From positions 1-33,725 of the forward strand of contig JAUIEX010000020.1 in assembly GCA_030429725.1 (NCBI GenBank): a stretch of DNA of 33,725 bases, read 5' to 3'. Under the pieces are notes generated by a model. It was not told where the DNA came from, did no database searches, and was given only the letters and a program-made list of their open reading frames with translations. The position numbers and the translations under genes are program-made. This stretch comes from Alphaproteobacteria bacterium. Its GTDB lineage: Bacteria > Pseudomonadota > Alphaproteobacteria > Rickettsiales > UBA8987. This document shows, piece by piece, positions 7,746 to 17,548 of this stretch (positions are counted from its first letter, which is position 1; each line of letters opens with the position of its first letter).

Positions 7746-7774
7746 AGTATACAATAAAATTAACTAAAAATCAA
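7746..7774 (-). promoter_or_regulatory. Near-consensus sigma-70 promoter giving a leaderless mRNA
   Basis: On the minus strand TTGATT (7774-7769) and TATACT (7751-7746) are separated by exactly 17 nt of AT-rich sequence. Transcription should begin about 7 nt beyond the -10 box, at or next to the ATG at 7738, leaving no room for a normal ribosome binding site. Together with the small ORFs this fills the 650-nt stretch between dapE and the thiolase gene; nothing else is evident there. Confidence 0.55.
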
Positions 7775-7845
7775 GGTCTACTCACGCGAACATAATGCAG
7801 AAGCTGGCATCGCCAGAATAAAGGAAAATTGATAAATTACAGATG

Positions 7846-8970
7846 CTAAACCCGCTCTAAAATGGTCGCCACCCCTTGCCCGCCACCAATGCACATCGTT
7901 GCCAGCGCATAACGTGCCTCCGGGTGGCCATGCAATAATGCCGCCGCCTTCCCCACAATCCGCGCCCCGGATGCCCCCAGCGGGTGCCCAAGCGCAATGG
8001 CGCCACCATCCAGATTCAACTTAGATTCATCAATGCCAAGCTCCTGAATAACCGCCATGCTTTGCGCCGAGAAGGCTTCATTTAATTCAATAATATCAAT
8101 AGCATCTAAAGCAAGGTCAGCCCGCGCCAACGCCTTCCGGACGGACGGCACAGGGCCAATGCCCATAATTTCCGGCTTACAGCCGGCAACGGAAACGGCC
8201 TTTATGCGCGCCAATTTCGGCAAGTCATATTTATCCGCATATGCCTCAGACGTTACCAACACCGCCGACGCACCATCCGTTAATGGGCTGGATGTTGCCG
8301 CCGTCACGCTGCCCTTGGCATCAAAGGCAGGCTTAAGTTCAGCCATCCCCTCAACAGTTGCTCCAACGCGAATGCAGCCATCTTTACTGACCTCCCCAAT
8401 GGGAACAATCTCCGCGTCAAGCCGCCCCTGCTCTTGTGCCGCAAATGCTTTTTCATGACTTTTAACCGCAAAATGCTCCTGATCCGCACGCTTAATGTTA
8501 TATTTTGCCGCTAAATTCTCTGCCGTAATCCCCATAGATTCATACGCTTCCGGCATATGCTCATATAACACAGGATTGGGCAGCGGGTTGAAGCCCGCCA
8601 TTGGAACGCGGCTCATATTCTCCACTCCGGCACAGATAAAAACCTCCCCCGCGCCAATGGCAATGGCGCCAACGGCATCATGAATTGCCGTCATGGATGA
8701 GCCACAAAAGCGGTTGATTGTCACGCCGCCTACGGAAATAGGAAGTTTGGCAATAAAACTAATCAGTTTAGCAACGTTAAGCCCCTGCTCCCCTTCCGGA
8801 AAGGCGCAGCCCAGCTTAAGGTCTTCAATATCATTCGGGTTCACGCCCGTTTCTGCAACAAGCGCCTGAATCACCTGCGCCGCCAAATCATCTGCCCTCA
8901 CCGTTTTTAGCGCCCCCTTATAGGCCGGGGTAAAAGGCGAACGTTTATAACCAACGATGACTGCATTCAT
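7846..8970 (-). CDS. Thiolase (acetyl-CoA acetyltransferase / 3-ketoacyl-CoA thiolase)
   Basis: Thiolases cleave or form 3-ketoacyl-CoA with CoA or acetyl-CoA, in fatty-acid oxidation or acetoacetyl-CoA formation. The acyl-accepting Cys is C89 in NRFCGSSMTAI. The second half carries LNEAFSAQ, the GHPLGASGAR signature with the catalytic His, and the second catalytic Cys in CIGGGQG. At 374 aa it is slightly shorter than typical (~390). The N-terminal R-x-P-F-T-P-A-Y-K-G and GCAFPEGEQGLN resemble FadA-like enzymes more than PhaA biosynthetic thiolases, but substrate cannot be settled from sequence. A TGGAGA Shine-Dalgarno precedes the ATG. No partner enoyl-CoA hydratase/dehydrogenase gene is adjacent. 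Confidence 0.93.
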   Translation of the reverse strand: MNAVIVGYKRSPFTPAYKGALKTVRADDLAAQVIQALVAETGVNPNDIEDLKLGCAFPEGEQGLNVAKLISFIAKLPISVGGVTINRFCGSSMTAIHDAVGAIAIGAGEVFICAGVENMSRVPMAGFNPLPNPVLYEHMPEAYESMGITAENLAAKYNIKRADQEHFAVKSHEKAFAAQEQGRLDAEIVPIGEVSKDGCIRVGATVEGMAELKPAFDAKGSVTAATSSPLTDGASAVLVTSEAYADKYDLPKLARIKAVSVAGCKPEIMGIGPVPSVRKALARADLALDAIDIIELNEAFSAQSMAVIQELGIDESKLNLDGGAIALGHPLGASGARIVGKAAALLHGHPEARYALATMCIGGGQGVATILERV

Positions 8971-9004
8971 TTATTTTCTCCATTTAGTGATATATTATAT
9001 ACTA

Positions 9005-10210
9005 TTAGACCGGCTCCTGCTTGGCTTTTTCCACGGCACGAATCACCTGCCCCAGCATATGCATAATGTTATAAACAAGTCGCACATCTTCCTCATGCAT
9101 TGCAGGCTCAAAGATAGAGTTCGGCTCAAATAAATCATGATGATAGGGGATAGAAACCTGCATTTTATTGTCATAAAAACTGCACTGCACGCCGCCATTA
9201 ATCCCCTCCGCACCATAATATATATCCAGATCTTTCAACATCAGTTGCTTACCTGGGCGAAAAATGCGCCGCAGCCAGTCAATCACCTTATCGTCAAAAT
9301 GCGTCACTTGCTCCGTGGTTGCCAGAATTATCTCACGCAATTCAGCTAATGTCTCCAGCACCTCACGGCTCACCAGATATTTGCCTTCATTTGGGTGGGT
9401 TGTGAAGGCGTCATACCGCTCTTCAAGCGCTTGAGTTGGCAAAGTAATTTTAGTAAAATCCTTGAATCGCTCCCGTACCTTTGAAATTGTTAGCCTTTCA
9501 TGCAAAATCACTGCCGTTTCACCCTTAAAGCCAGTGCGCAATTTTGCATGCTTATGGCTAAAATCAACGGCAATCAGTAACCCTCTAAAAACACAACTCT
9601 GCCGCCCCTCAACATTTTTAATGAATTGCCCCTCGCAAATATCAAGATGCACCCCCTCAAAAACGCCCGCAATTCGATCTTCCGCTAGGTATTTGTCATA
9701 ATCCGGCAAGATCATTGGGTTAAAAAAGTTCAGGCTGCTATTCATTCCCTCGCGTTGAAATGAAAAATCACCAAAAACGGAAAATATCTCCTTAAACATC
9801 AATTCTTTCAGTGTAATTTTCTCCCAGCTTTCCCCTTCATGCCCGGCCAACGTTGCTTTATAATTGCGCAAATGCCTGCGATAGCGAAAAATTGGCATGA
9901 TTGTATACATTGCCAGAAGAAGCGGGAACATAATCGAAAGCGCCATTCCAGTTACCGGGGAATCTGCCATTCCAAGCCCCATCCACGCATTGAGAAGATT
10001 CAGCACATAGTTAAGCCACTGCGCAATCCATACGCCGATAAATGGCAGCACCAGCATCACAATCAAAAATATCAGGGCGCGTATTTTGATATATTTCCAA
10101 TAACGCTGCCGCCGATCTTCCAGCTTGCGGTAAAGCTGCTGCATATATTGCGCATAGAAAGCCTCAAACTCCGGCAAGCTCTTATGATGATAGCGAAGCA
10201 ACATAGGCAT
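9005..10210 (-). CDS. DUF3137-like membrane protein
   Basis: The protein resembles the DUF3137 family, whose function is unknown. Two hydrophobic segments lie near the N terminus (IRALIFLIVMLVLPFIGVWI and SIMFPLLLAMYTIMPIF), preceded by a basic amphipathic stretch. A long soluble C-terminal region follows with F-x-G-V-x-L-D-I-C-E, V-F-R-G-L-L-I-A-V-D-F and K-G-E-T-A-V-I-L, the pattern typical of the family. The open frame extends to a GTG at 10285 (426 aa), and an ATG exists at 10252. I use the ATG at 10210 because it starts just before the conserved helix and leaves space for control of the divergent zinc-protein gene. None of these starts has a good Shine-Dalgarno. Confidence 0.75.
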   Translation of the reverse strand: MPMLLRYHHKSLPEFEAFYAQYMQQLYRKLEDRRQRYWKYIKIRALIFLIVMLVLPFIGVWIAQWLNYVLNLLNAWMGLGMADSPVTGMALSIMFPLLLAMYTIMPIFRYRRHLRNYKATLAGHEGESWEKITLKELMFKEIFSVFGDFSFQREGMNSSLNFFNPMILPDYDKYLAEDRIAGVFEGVHLDICEGQFIKNVEGRQSCVFRGLLIAVDFSHKHAKLRTGFKGETAVILHERLTISKVRERFKDFTKITLPTQALEERYDAFTTHPNEGKYLVSREVLETLAELREIILATTEQVTHFDDKVIDWLRRIFRPGKQLMLKDLDIYYGAEGINGGVQCSFYDNKMQVSIPYHHDLFEPNSIFEPAMHEEDVRLVYNIMHMLGQVIRAVEKAKQEPV

Positions 10211-10294
10211 AGTATGCACAACCAAAAATCTAATTCCCAGCGCAAAGCGCATTGTTCGCGAATGATAATTGCGAAAAGCGGCCACTTGCAGTAA

Positions 10295-10477
10295 ATGAGC
10301 CTTATGAACCTGAAAGCATCAGAAACTGTTAAAGTCTCAACACGCGCCCTGTCCTGCGATGGCGGAAAAGGCGCACTTGGCCACCCTAAAGTTTATTTCC
10401 GCATCGGCCCGGATGAGGATCGGGCGCAGTGCGGCTATTGCGGCAAGGAATTTATCCTCAAGAAATCAGCACAGTAG
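10295..10477 (+). CDS. zf-CHCC domain zinc protein (NDUFS6-like)
   Basis: This 60-aa protein carries the CHCC zinc pattern: C21, H30 (in ALGHPKVYFRI), C46 and C49 (in CGYCGKEF). The bacterial family is related to the mitochondrial complex I accessory subunit NDUFS6 and is common in alphaproteobacteria, usually as a stand-alone small ORF. All four ligands are intact. The ATG at 10304 is an alternative start. It is divergent from the DUF3137 gene and lies 11 nt before coaD, so co-transcription with coaD and tgt is likely. A role in respiratory complex I is inferred only from the family link. Confidence 0.85.
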   Translation: MSLMNLKASETVKVSTRALSCDGGKGALGHPKVYFRIGPDEDRAQCGYCGKEFILKKSAQ

Positions 10478-10488
10478 CGCCGCATCTT

Positions 10489-12212
<1,724 letters not shown>

Positions 12213-12217
12213 CACCC

Positions 12218-12730
12218 ATGGATGATGACGCATTGTTCAATGATGCTCTGCAGGGCGCAAAGGCATTGAAGCATAAAAAACGCGCCACGCATCTTCCTCA
12301 GCCGGAAATTTATGTCAGCGATAATCCGCAAAGCATCCAATCTTTATCTTCACCGCCGCCACTTCAGGCCGGCACAGATTACCTGGCCATGGATGATACG
12401 GCGCGGCTGGATGGCACGACCGCCAAAAAGATTAAAAACACACAGCTGCCCATTGAAGGCAAACTCGATCTTCACGGCGTGCATGCCAATACCGCCTTTG
12501 AAATGCTTGGCCGCTTTATTCAAGAAAGCTTCCACCACAAGAAGCACTTGCTGCTGATTATCACCGGCAAAGGCGAAACTCCAACTCGCCCTATCGGCAT
12601 CTTACGCGAGGCATTTCCGCGATGGATTAACAGCCCTGCCATCTCTCCATACATCGCTTATTACACACATCCCAGCGACAAGCATGGCGGAACCGGCGCA
12701 TTCCTTGTTTATCTAAGGCACGAAAAATAA
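12218..12730 (+). CDS. Smr/MutS2 C-terminal domain protein
   Basis: The C-terminal ~90 residues form an Smr domain, a small nuclease or nucleic-acid-binding fold. The signature LDLHGVHANTAFEML lies at residues 83-97 and TGKGE at 116-120, followed by the L-R-E-A-F-P-R-W strand and HGGTGAFLVYL near the end. The first ~75 residues are polar and probably disordered. Stand-alone Smr proteins of ~170-190 aa are common in alphaproteobacteria; some relatives nick DNA or RNA, but the activity of this one is inferred only. It starts 5 nt after the tgt stop, so it is probably co-transcribed. Confidence 0.9.
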   Translation: MDDDALFNDALQGAKALKHKKRATHLPQPEIYVSDNPQSIQSLSSPPPLQAGTDYLAMDDTARLDGTTAKKIKNTQLPIEGKLDLHGVHANTAFEMLGRFIQESFHHKKHLLLIITGKGETPTRPIGILREAFPRWINSPAISPYIAYYTHPSDKHGGTGAFLVYLRHEK

Positions 12731-12751
12731 CGCAGCAATGCCCGGCAAAGC

Positions 12752-12779
12752 TTGACAAATTGCCGTAGTCCAGTAAACA
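12752..12779 (+). promoter_or_regulatory. Candidate promoter for the TrcR gene
   Basis: A perfect -35 box TTGACA (12752-12757) lies 16 nt before TAAACA (12774-12779), which is a poor -10 match. It falls in the 78-nt gap between the Smr gene and the TrcR start, leaving a leader of about 25 nt that contains AGGAG. The -35 is convincing; the -10 is not. Confidence 0.4.
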
Positions 12780-12808
12780 GCGCAAAGAGATATTTCAGGA
12801 GATTCCAC

Positions 12809-13372
12809 ATGACAATGCCCTTAATGCCAAAAGCCACTGCAGTATGGTTGGTTGAAAATACCACGCTCAGCTTTAAGCAAATTGCTGATTTTTGTCAGAT
12901 GCATGAACTTGAAATCCAAGGCATTGCAGATGGTGACGTTGCCACAGGCATCATCGGCCAGAATCCCGTCACTGCCGGGCTGATTGCGGCAGAAACACTC
13001 GAAGCCGCCCAACAGGATGAAGCCACACCATTGAAACTGAAATCTGATTTTAGCCAGTATGTTGCCGGGCAAAGTAAAAACAAAAAACGTTACACACCCG
13101 TGGCTCGCCGTCAGGATAAACCCGATGCCATCGCGTGGCTTTTAAAGCATTTTCCTGCCATCACCGATGGGCAGATTTCTAAGCTGGTCGGCACAACAAA
13201 AAAGACCATTCAGGCCATCCGCACCCGTGAGCATTGGAACATGTCCAACATTCAGGCAAAGGATCCTGTGCTGCTTGGGCTTTGCACACAAACTGACCTT
13301 CAAAAAGTGACAGCCAAGCTTGAAAAAGCCGATCACAGAGGGCCGGAATCAACCGAAAGCGACGCAGCCTAA
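12809..13372 (+). CDS. trcR: DUF1013 family regulator (TrcR type)
   Basis: The protein matches the alphaproteobacterial DUF1013 family, annotated as cell-cycle transcriptional regulator TrcR. Visible are the conserved N terminus PLMPKATAVWLVENTTLSF followed by QIADFCQMHELEIQGIADG and a first helix-turn-helix-like region. The central RYTPVARRQDKPDAIAWLL follows, then a second DNA-binding-like segment (DGQISKLVGTTKKTIQAIR) and NIQAKDPVLLGLCTQ. The start at MTMPLMPK is chosen because AGGAG sits 8 nt upstream; an in-frame ATG 57 nt earlier lacks one and overlaps the -35 box. The 187-aa product ends in a polar tail. The DNA-binding role is family knowledge. Confidence 0.88.
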   Translation: MTMPLMPKATAVWLVENTTLSFKQIADFCQMHELEIQGIADGDVATGIIGQNPVTAGLIAAETLEAAQQDEATPLKLKSDFSQYVAGQSKNKKRYTPVARRQDKPDAIAWLLKHFPAITDGQISKLVGTTKKTIQAIRTREHWNMSNIQAKDPVLLGLCTQTDLQKVTAKLEKADHRGPESTESDAA

Positions 13373-13409
13373 ATTTCATCAGAAGCCGCGCCCACCGCCA
13401 CTTTCCCAT

Positions 13410-14192
13410 CTAGCAGTTGGAAATCAACTTCTCCAGCACGTCCTGAACAATCCGCAGGCTTTCCGTGGATGACATGCGATGATCTCCTGCTTTTTGCAGC
13501 AAGACTTCCACATCCGGTGTCGCCAGTTTTTCCGCCAGCCGGCATGAAAATTGATAAGGAACATCCTCATCCTTGATGCCATGCACCAGCCGCACCGGGC
13601 AGTGAATCTGAATATCACCGGCGCGCAACAACAGATGCCGCCTTCCATCCTCAATCAATTTTCGTGTAATGGGATAAGGCGCCGGCTCTTCTCCCGGCGC
13701 AGCACAATAATTGGTTGGCAAATGATAAACCCCCTTATCCATTATTTCCGCTTTTTGCTTTTCATCAAAAACATCCCACATCAATGCTTCCGTAAAATCC
13801 GGCGCTGCCGCAATGCCCAGCAGCGCTGCTATTTTATCCGGGCACCTCAGCGCAGCCAACAGCATCAACCATCCTCCCATGCTGGAACCCACCAAAATCT
13901 GCCGCCCATTGCAGACATGCGAAAGAAGGTCGCATACATCATCCAGCCACGCAGAGATGCCTAACGCTTTAAATTCACCGCCGGATTGACCATGCCCGCT
14001 ATAATCAAAACGCACATAGCTCCTTTGGTGCTCCTGCGCCCATTTTTCTAAAAATACGGCCTTTGTACCCTCCATATCCGAGCGATAACCCGAAAGAAAC
14101 ACCACGCCGGGCGCATCTTCCCGCCCCTCAATGGCATGATATGCCAGCTTAGGTTTGCCTGAGCGTTCAAGAAATTGTGGAGTAGACATCAT
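13410..14192 (-). CDS. Alpha/beta hydrolase (ABHD10-like)
   Basis: This is a serine hydrolase of the alpha/beta fold. The N-terminal GVVFLSGYRSDMEGTKA provides the oxyanion turn, RFDYSGHGQSGG is the second strand signature, the nucleophile elbow is GSSMGG (Ser104), the acid is in VHGIKDEDVP, and the His is H238 in AGDHRMS. At 260 aa with G-Y-R-S-D-M-x-G-T-K-A it most resembles the ABHD10 group of mitochondrial thioesterases/esterases and their alphaproteobacterial relatives. Substrate is not predictable. It is divergent from the GT4 gene with 20 nt between starts, and convergent with trcR. Confidence 0.88.
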   Translation of the reverse strand: MMSTPQFLERSGKPKLAYHAIEGREDAPGVVFLSGYRSDMEGTKAVFLEKWAQEHQRSYVRFDYSGHGQSGGEFKALGISAWLDDVCDLLSHVCNGRQILVGSSMGGWLMLLAALRCPDKIAALLGIAAAPDFTEALMWDVFDEKQKAEIMDKGVYHLPTNYCAAPGEEPAPYPITRKLIEDGRRHLLLRAGDIQIHCPVRLVHGIKDEDVPYQFSCRLAEKLATPDVEVLLQKAGDHRMSSTESLRIVQDVLEKLISNC

Positions 14193-14212
14193 ATTTATGT
14201 TTTACCTCTGCC

Positions 14213-15373
14213 ATGAAGAATAACAAGTTAAACGCTCAAAAAAGCCTGACCGTGCTGCAGGTTTTGCCGTCACTCATTTCCGGTGGCGTGGAGCGGGGTA
14301 CCGTGGATATTGCAAATGCTGCAGCCCGCAAGGGCATTGTGATGCTGGTTGCCTCCGCAGGCGGGCAAATGACGCAGCTGTTTGACAAGAAAGTTCGGCA
14401 TATTACCCTGCCTCTGAACGCTAAAAATCCACTCATCATGGCTGGCAACGCCCTGAAATTAAGGCGCATTGCTCAAAAATATGATGTGGATATCATCCAT
14501 GCACGCTCCCGCGCACCGGCATGGAGCGCTTTTTTAGCATCAAAATGCTGCAATATTCCTTTCTTAACCACGTTTCATGGCACCTATGGCCATCGAACAT
14601 TTTTTAAGCGCCTTTACAACAGCGTGATGGTGCGCGGCGATGCCATTATTGCCATCTCAGCAATGATTAAGGAACATATCAAAGCCGTGTATCACACGCC
14701 GGAATCCAACATTCACCTTATTCATCGCGGCGTTGATTTATCGCAATTCAATCCGGCCGTTATTGATAAGGAGAATATTAAATCTATATATAAAGAATAT
14801 AACATAGATGCTTCAAATAAAATAATTTTTTGCCCCGGAAGAATTACGCGCTGGAAGGGGCAAGATCAGCTTGTCAAAGCGCTGGCACTTCTTCCGGCAG
14901 CGCAGAACTATCAATGTATTATCGCCGGAAAAGCAGATAAAAAAGGCGCATTTGAACGTGAACTTAAACAGATGATCACAAAAAATAATCTTAGTGACAA
15001 GGTGCTTTTTATCCCCGAAATTCCTGCCAATATTATTCCGGCTTTTTATGCCCTCAGCAGCTTTGTTGTGTGCGCCTCCCAGCGCCCGGAAGCCTTTGGC
15101 CGCATTCCAATTGAAGCCGCCGCCATGGGCAAATGGGTGATTGCCACAGATATTGGTGGCTTTAAGGAAACTATTGTTAACGGAAAAACAGGCTGCCTTG
15201 TCTCCACAAACAGCATCGAAGAACTTTCTCAAGCCATTGAAAAGGCTTTAAATAATCCACAAGATAAGCAGGCCTTATTCGCACAGGAATATGTTAAACA
15301 GCATTTCTCATTAGAGTTAATGCAGGAAAAAACACTGGCACTTTACAGTGCCCTTGGGCAAAAGAGAGCATGA
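14213..15373 (+). CDS. GT4-family glycosyltransferase
   Basis: A GT-B-fold retaining glycosyltransferase. The N-terminal acceptor domain starts VLQVLPSLISGGVERGT, typical of GT4 enzymes of lipopolysaccharide or exopolysaccharide synthesis. The donor domain carries FCPGRITRWKGQDQLVKAL and, near residue 292, the EX7E-type motif P-E-A-F-G-R-I-P-I-E-A-A-A-M-G. The 386-aa length is normal and there is no membrane segment, so it acts at the cytoplasmic face of the inner membrane. Its stop overlaps the next ATG (ATGA), so it is coupled to the GT2 gene. Donor and acceptor sugars are not predictable. Confidence 0.92.
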   Translation: MKNNKLNAQKSLTVLQVLPSLISGGVERGTVDIANAAARKGIVMLVASAGGQMTQLFDKKVRHITLPLNAKNPLIMAGNALKLRRIAQKYDVDIIHARSRAPAWSAFLASKCCNIPFLTTFHGTYGHRTFFKRLYNSVMVRGDAIIAISAMIKEHIKAVYHTPESNIHLIHRGVDLSQFNPAVIDKENIKSIYKEYNIDASNKIIFCPGRITRWKGQDQLVKALALLPAAQNYQCIIAGKADKKGAFERELKQMITKNNLSDKVLFIPEIPANIIPAFYALSSFVVCASQRPEAFGRIPIEAAAMGKWVIATDIGGFKETIVNGKTGCLVSTNSIEELSQAIEKALNNPQDKQALFAQEYVKQHFSLELMQEKTLALYSALGQKRA

Positions 15374-16137
15374 CAGAAAAACTGCCAGTTTCCGTTTTTA
15401 TTATTAGCAAGAACGAAGAGGATCGCATTCCTTACACCATCCGCAGTGTGATCAACTGGGCAGATGAAGTCATTGTGATCGACTCCGGCAGCGATGACAA
15501 CACGGTTCAAATTTCCCAGGAACTTGGAGCAACGGTTATTCATAATGACTGGCCGGGCTATGGGCCACAGAAAATTTTTGGAGAACGGCAATGCCGGAAT
15601 GACTGGGTGTTAAATCTGGATGCAGACGAAGAATTAAACAGTGAGTTGATAAGTAATATCAAGATTTTATTTCGAGATTCTAATCTAAAACATTCATCCT
15701 ATCATATCACCCGAAAAATCATGTTTATGCATGAAAATGAGCCGCCATTTTTAGCACCCGGCGACCGCCCCATTCGCCTCTACCAAAAAAGCAAAGCGGG
15801 CTATAAAGATAGCACGGTGCATGATTCAGTTGTGGTGCATGAAGGTAGCACCGGCGCAGTTAAGGGATTAATTCACCATCGCTGCTTCCGAAGCTTTGAA
15901 CATTGGTGTCATAAACTGAATTTTTATTCTTCCATGCAGGCAAAAGATTATCTTCAACAAGGGCGCAAACCTTCAGCACTCCGTCTTATTTTTGAACCCA
16001 CCCTTGCCTTTTGGAAGGCATATTTACTGCGCCGCTGGTGTCTTTACGGCCTGGATGGAATTATTGCCGCCCGGCTTTATGCCCATGGCAGAATGCTACG
16101 AATGGCAAAAATTCATGAATTAAATAAACGAAAATAA
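15370..16137 (+). CDS. GT2-family glycosyltransferase (WaaE/KdtX-like)
   Basis: A GT-A-fold glycosyltransferase close to the lipopolysaccharide core beta-glucosyltransferase group. The N terminus reads VSVFIISKNEEDRI, followed by VIDSGSDDNT (about residues 39-46) and the metal-binding NLDADEEL (about 82-89), the WaaE/KdtX form of the DxD region. A short hydrophobic C-terminal part (LRRWCLYGLDGIIAA) may contact the membrane. At 255 aa it has normal length. It overlaps the upstream GT4 gene by 4 nt and precedes the GT9-like gene by 4 nt, so all three are one transcript. Confidence 0.92.
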   Translation: MTEKLPVSVFIISKNEEDRIPYTIRSVINWADEVIVIDSGSDDNTVQISQELGATVIHNDWPGYGPQKIFGERQCRNDWVLNLDADEELNSELISNIKILFRDSNLKHSSYHITRKIMFMHENEPPFLAPGDRPIRLYQKSKAGYKDSTVHDSVVVHEGSTGAVKGLIHHRCFRSFEHWCHKLNFYSSMQAKDYLQQGRKPSALRLIFEPTLAFWKAYLLRRWCLYGLDGIIAARLYAHGRMLRMAKIHELNKRK

Positions 16138-16141
16138 TCCG

Positions 16142-17077
16142 ATGAAAAACTATCAGAATATTCTGATTCTTATCTACCCTCCGGTGCGGCATATACTCCA
16201 TCACCTTGGCGCAATTGCAACCATCCGCAGGTTTTACCCCGACGCAACGATTAGCATCCTCACGCATCATAGCGCCGCAGACATTTTAAAACAGGCCAAC
16301 TACGCCGACCATATTATGATTGATCGCCAACAAACCCCGCTTGACCTTAAAGGCTGGTGGCAGCAGATTCAGGCACTCCGCAATGGCCATTATGACCTTG
16401 TCATTGATCTTCAAAAAACAAAACGTACGGAGTGGTTTTTTCGCCTGATTGGCCGAAAGAAGCCTGATTGGTCGGGCGCTATAAGCTGGTGCTCGCACCC
16501 AACGGCACCGGTGGAGGCCACCTCTCTTCCCACGAAAGAAGCCGTGAATAATCAACTTCATACGCTTGGAATAAAACATGTTTTACTTTCAAATATTGAT
16601 TTTCTTCACGGCAGTTACCCCCCGCTACAAACCGATCGGCCGCTGGCTATCATTGCACTCAACATATTTCATAATGAATTAATCGACAACTCATCGGGCA
16701 TCCTTCTGCTGAGCGAGATATGCGATCATCTTGCGCTGACACATCTGCCTGTTTTAGTGGGTCACTCAGTTGCTTGGGGCGAGGAAACGCTCGACCTTTG
16801 CAGCCATAAAAAGGTGATTCAAAATCTCTGCGGACAACTGGATTATGCTGATCTTGCCAGCCTTGCTCGTGATGCCGCCATCAATATTGGCGGCATTGAT
16901 GATTATACTTACATCAGCGCCATGGCAGGCTGCCCAAGCATCATCCTGCACCCCTCCGGCAGCCACGTAAACATACAAGCACCACAAGCGGAAAAAGTTC
17001 TTATCTTTGAGCTTGATGGGTCGGTGGCTGATCTAAAATTCAGCGAATTAAAGCCTCAACTGGATATCATGCTTTAA
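16142..17077 (+). CDS. GT9-like protein (heptosyltransferase family), divergent acceptor motif
   Basis: Overall layout matches GT9 ADP-heptose:LPS heptosyltransferases: an opening ILILIYPP, then I-A-T-I-R-R-F-Y-P-D-A-T-I-S-I-L-T, the Y-D-L-V-I-D-L-Q strand, and a C-terminal region with L-V-G-H, L-C-G-Q-L-D-Y-A-D-L-A-S-L, the usual N-x-G-G-I-D-D-Y pattern and a late L-H-P-S-G. The usual G-D-x-L motif near the N terminus, carrying the proposed catalytic Asp, is replaced by V-R-H-I-L-H-H-L. It may transfer another sugar, be weakly active or be inactive. It is third in the GT4-GT2-GT9 operon. Confidence 0.8.
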   Translation: MKNYQNILILIYPPVRHILHHLGAIATIRRFYPDATISILTHHSAADILKQANYADHIMIDRQQTPLDLKGWWQQIQALRNGHYDLVIDLQKTKRTEWFFRLIGRKKPDWSGAISWCSHPTAPVEATSLPTKEAVNNQLHTLGIKHVLLSNIDFLHGSYPPLQTDRPLAIIALNIFHNELIDNSSGILLLSEICDHLALTHLPVLVGHSVAWGEETLDLCSHKKVIQNLCGQLDYADLASLARDAAINIGGIDDYTYISAMAGCPSIILHPSGSHVNIQAPQAEKVLIFELDGSVADLKFSELKPQLDIML

Positions 17078-17090
17078 GATGCAGTTCTTC

Positions 17091-17119
17091 TTGCGCTGAT
17101 ATGACCGTTGATGCATAAG
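17091..17119 (+). promoter_or_regulatory. Weak candidate promoter upstream of the Fur-family gene
   Basis: TTGCGC (17091-17096) and CATAAG (17114-17119) are spaced 17 nt apart in the 50-nt gap between the GT9-like gene and the Fur-family gene. Both hexamers are poor matches, and it would give a leader of only a few nucleotides. No obvious Fur-box palindrome was seen. Confidence 0.22.
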
Positions 17120-17127
17120 ATAGTGTC

Positions 17128-17547
17128 ATGGTCGCTAAGTTATCCTCTATCGAAAAAAAATGTCGTGATCGTGAACTGAAAATGACGGAGCAGCGGCGCG
17201 TCATTGCCCGCGTGCTTTCCGAAGCGAAAGACCACCCGGACGTTGAAGAGGTTCATCGCCGCGCCGTAAAGGTGGATGAGAATATCAGCATCGCCACGGT
17301 TTACCGTACGGTGCGCCTTTTTGAAGATGAGAACATCATTGAAAAACATGATTTCGGCGACGGCCGTGCGCGCTATGAAGAAGCAACGGATCAACATCAT
17401 GACCATCTCATTGATGTCAAATCCGGCAAGGTTATTGAATTTGTCAATGAAGAGATTGAGCGCCTGCAGGAAGAAATTGCCAAAGCACATGGCTATAAAC
17501 TGGTCGATCACCGCCTTGAACTTTATGTTGTACCACTGGAAAAATAA
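17128..17547 (+). CDS. Fur-family metalloregulator (Fur/Mur type)
   Basis: Fur-family repressors bind DNA when loaded with a divalent metal. The 139-aa protein has the winged helix MTEQRRVIARVLSEAKDHPDVEEVHRR with recognition helix ISIATVYRTVRLFED (53-67), then the metal-binding hinge DQHHDHLIDVKSGKVIEF (H90, H91, D92, H93, E104) and the dimerisation part ending DHRLELYVVPL. It lacks the C-terminal CxxC pairs of zinc-structured Fur proteins and the HHH run of Irr, which fits the alphaproteobacterial Fur/Mur branch (Fe or Mn responsive). The lipoprotein gene begins 1 nt after its stop, so the two are co-translated. Confidence 0.92.
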   Translation: MVAKLSSIEKKCRDRELKMTEQRRVIARVLSEAKDHPDVEEVHRRAVKVDENISIATVYRTVRLFEDENIIEKHDFGDGRARYEEATDQHHDHLIDVKSGKVIEFVNEEIERLQEEIAKAHGYKLVDHRLELYVVPLEK

Positions 17548-17548
17548 T

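Noticed and set aside
13551-13964. 137-codon plus-strand ORF opposite the alpha/beta hydrolase
   Set aside because: The minus strand shows a complete catalytic triad; this is its shadow.
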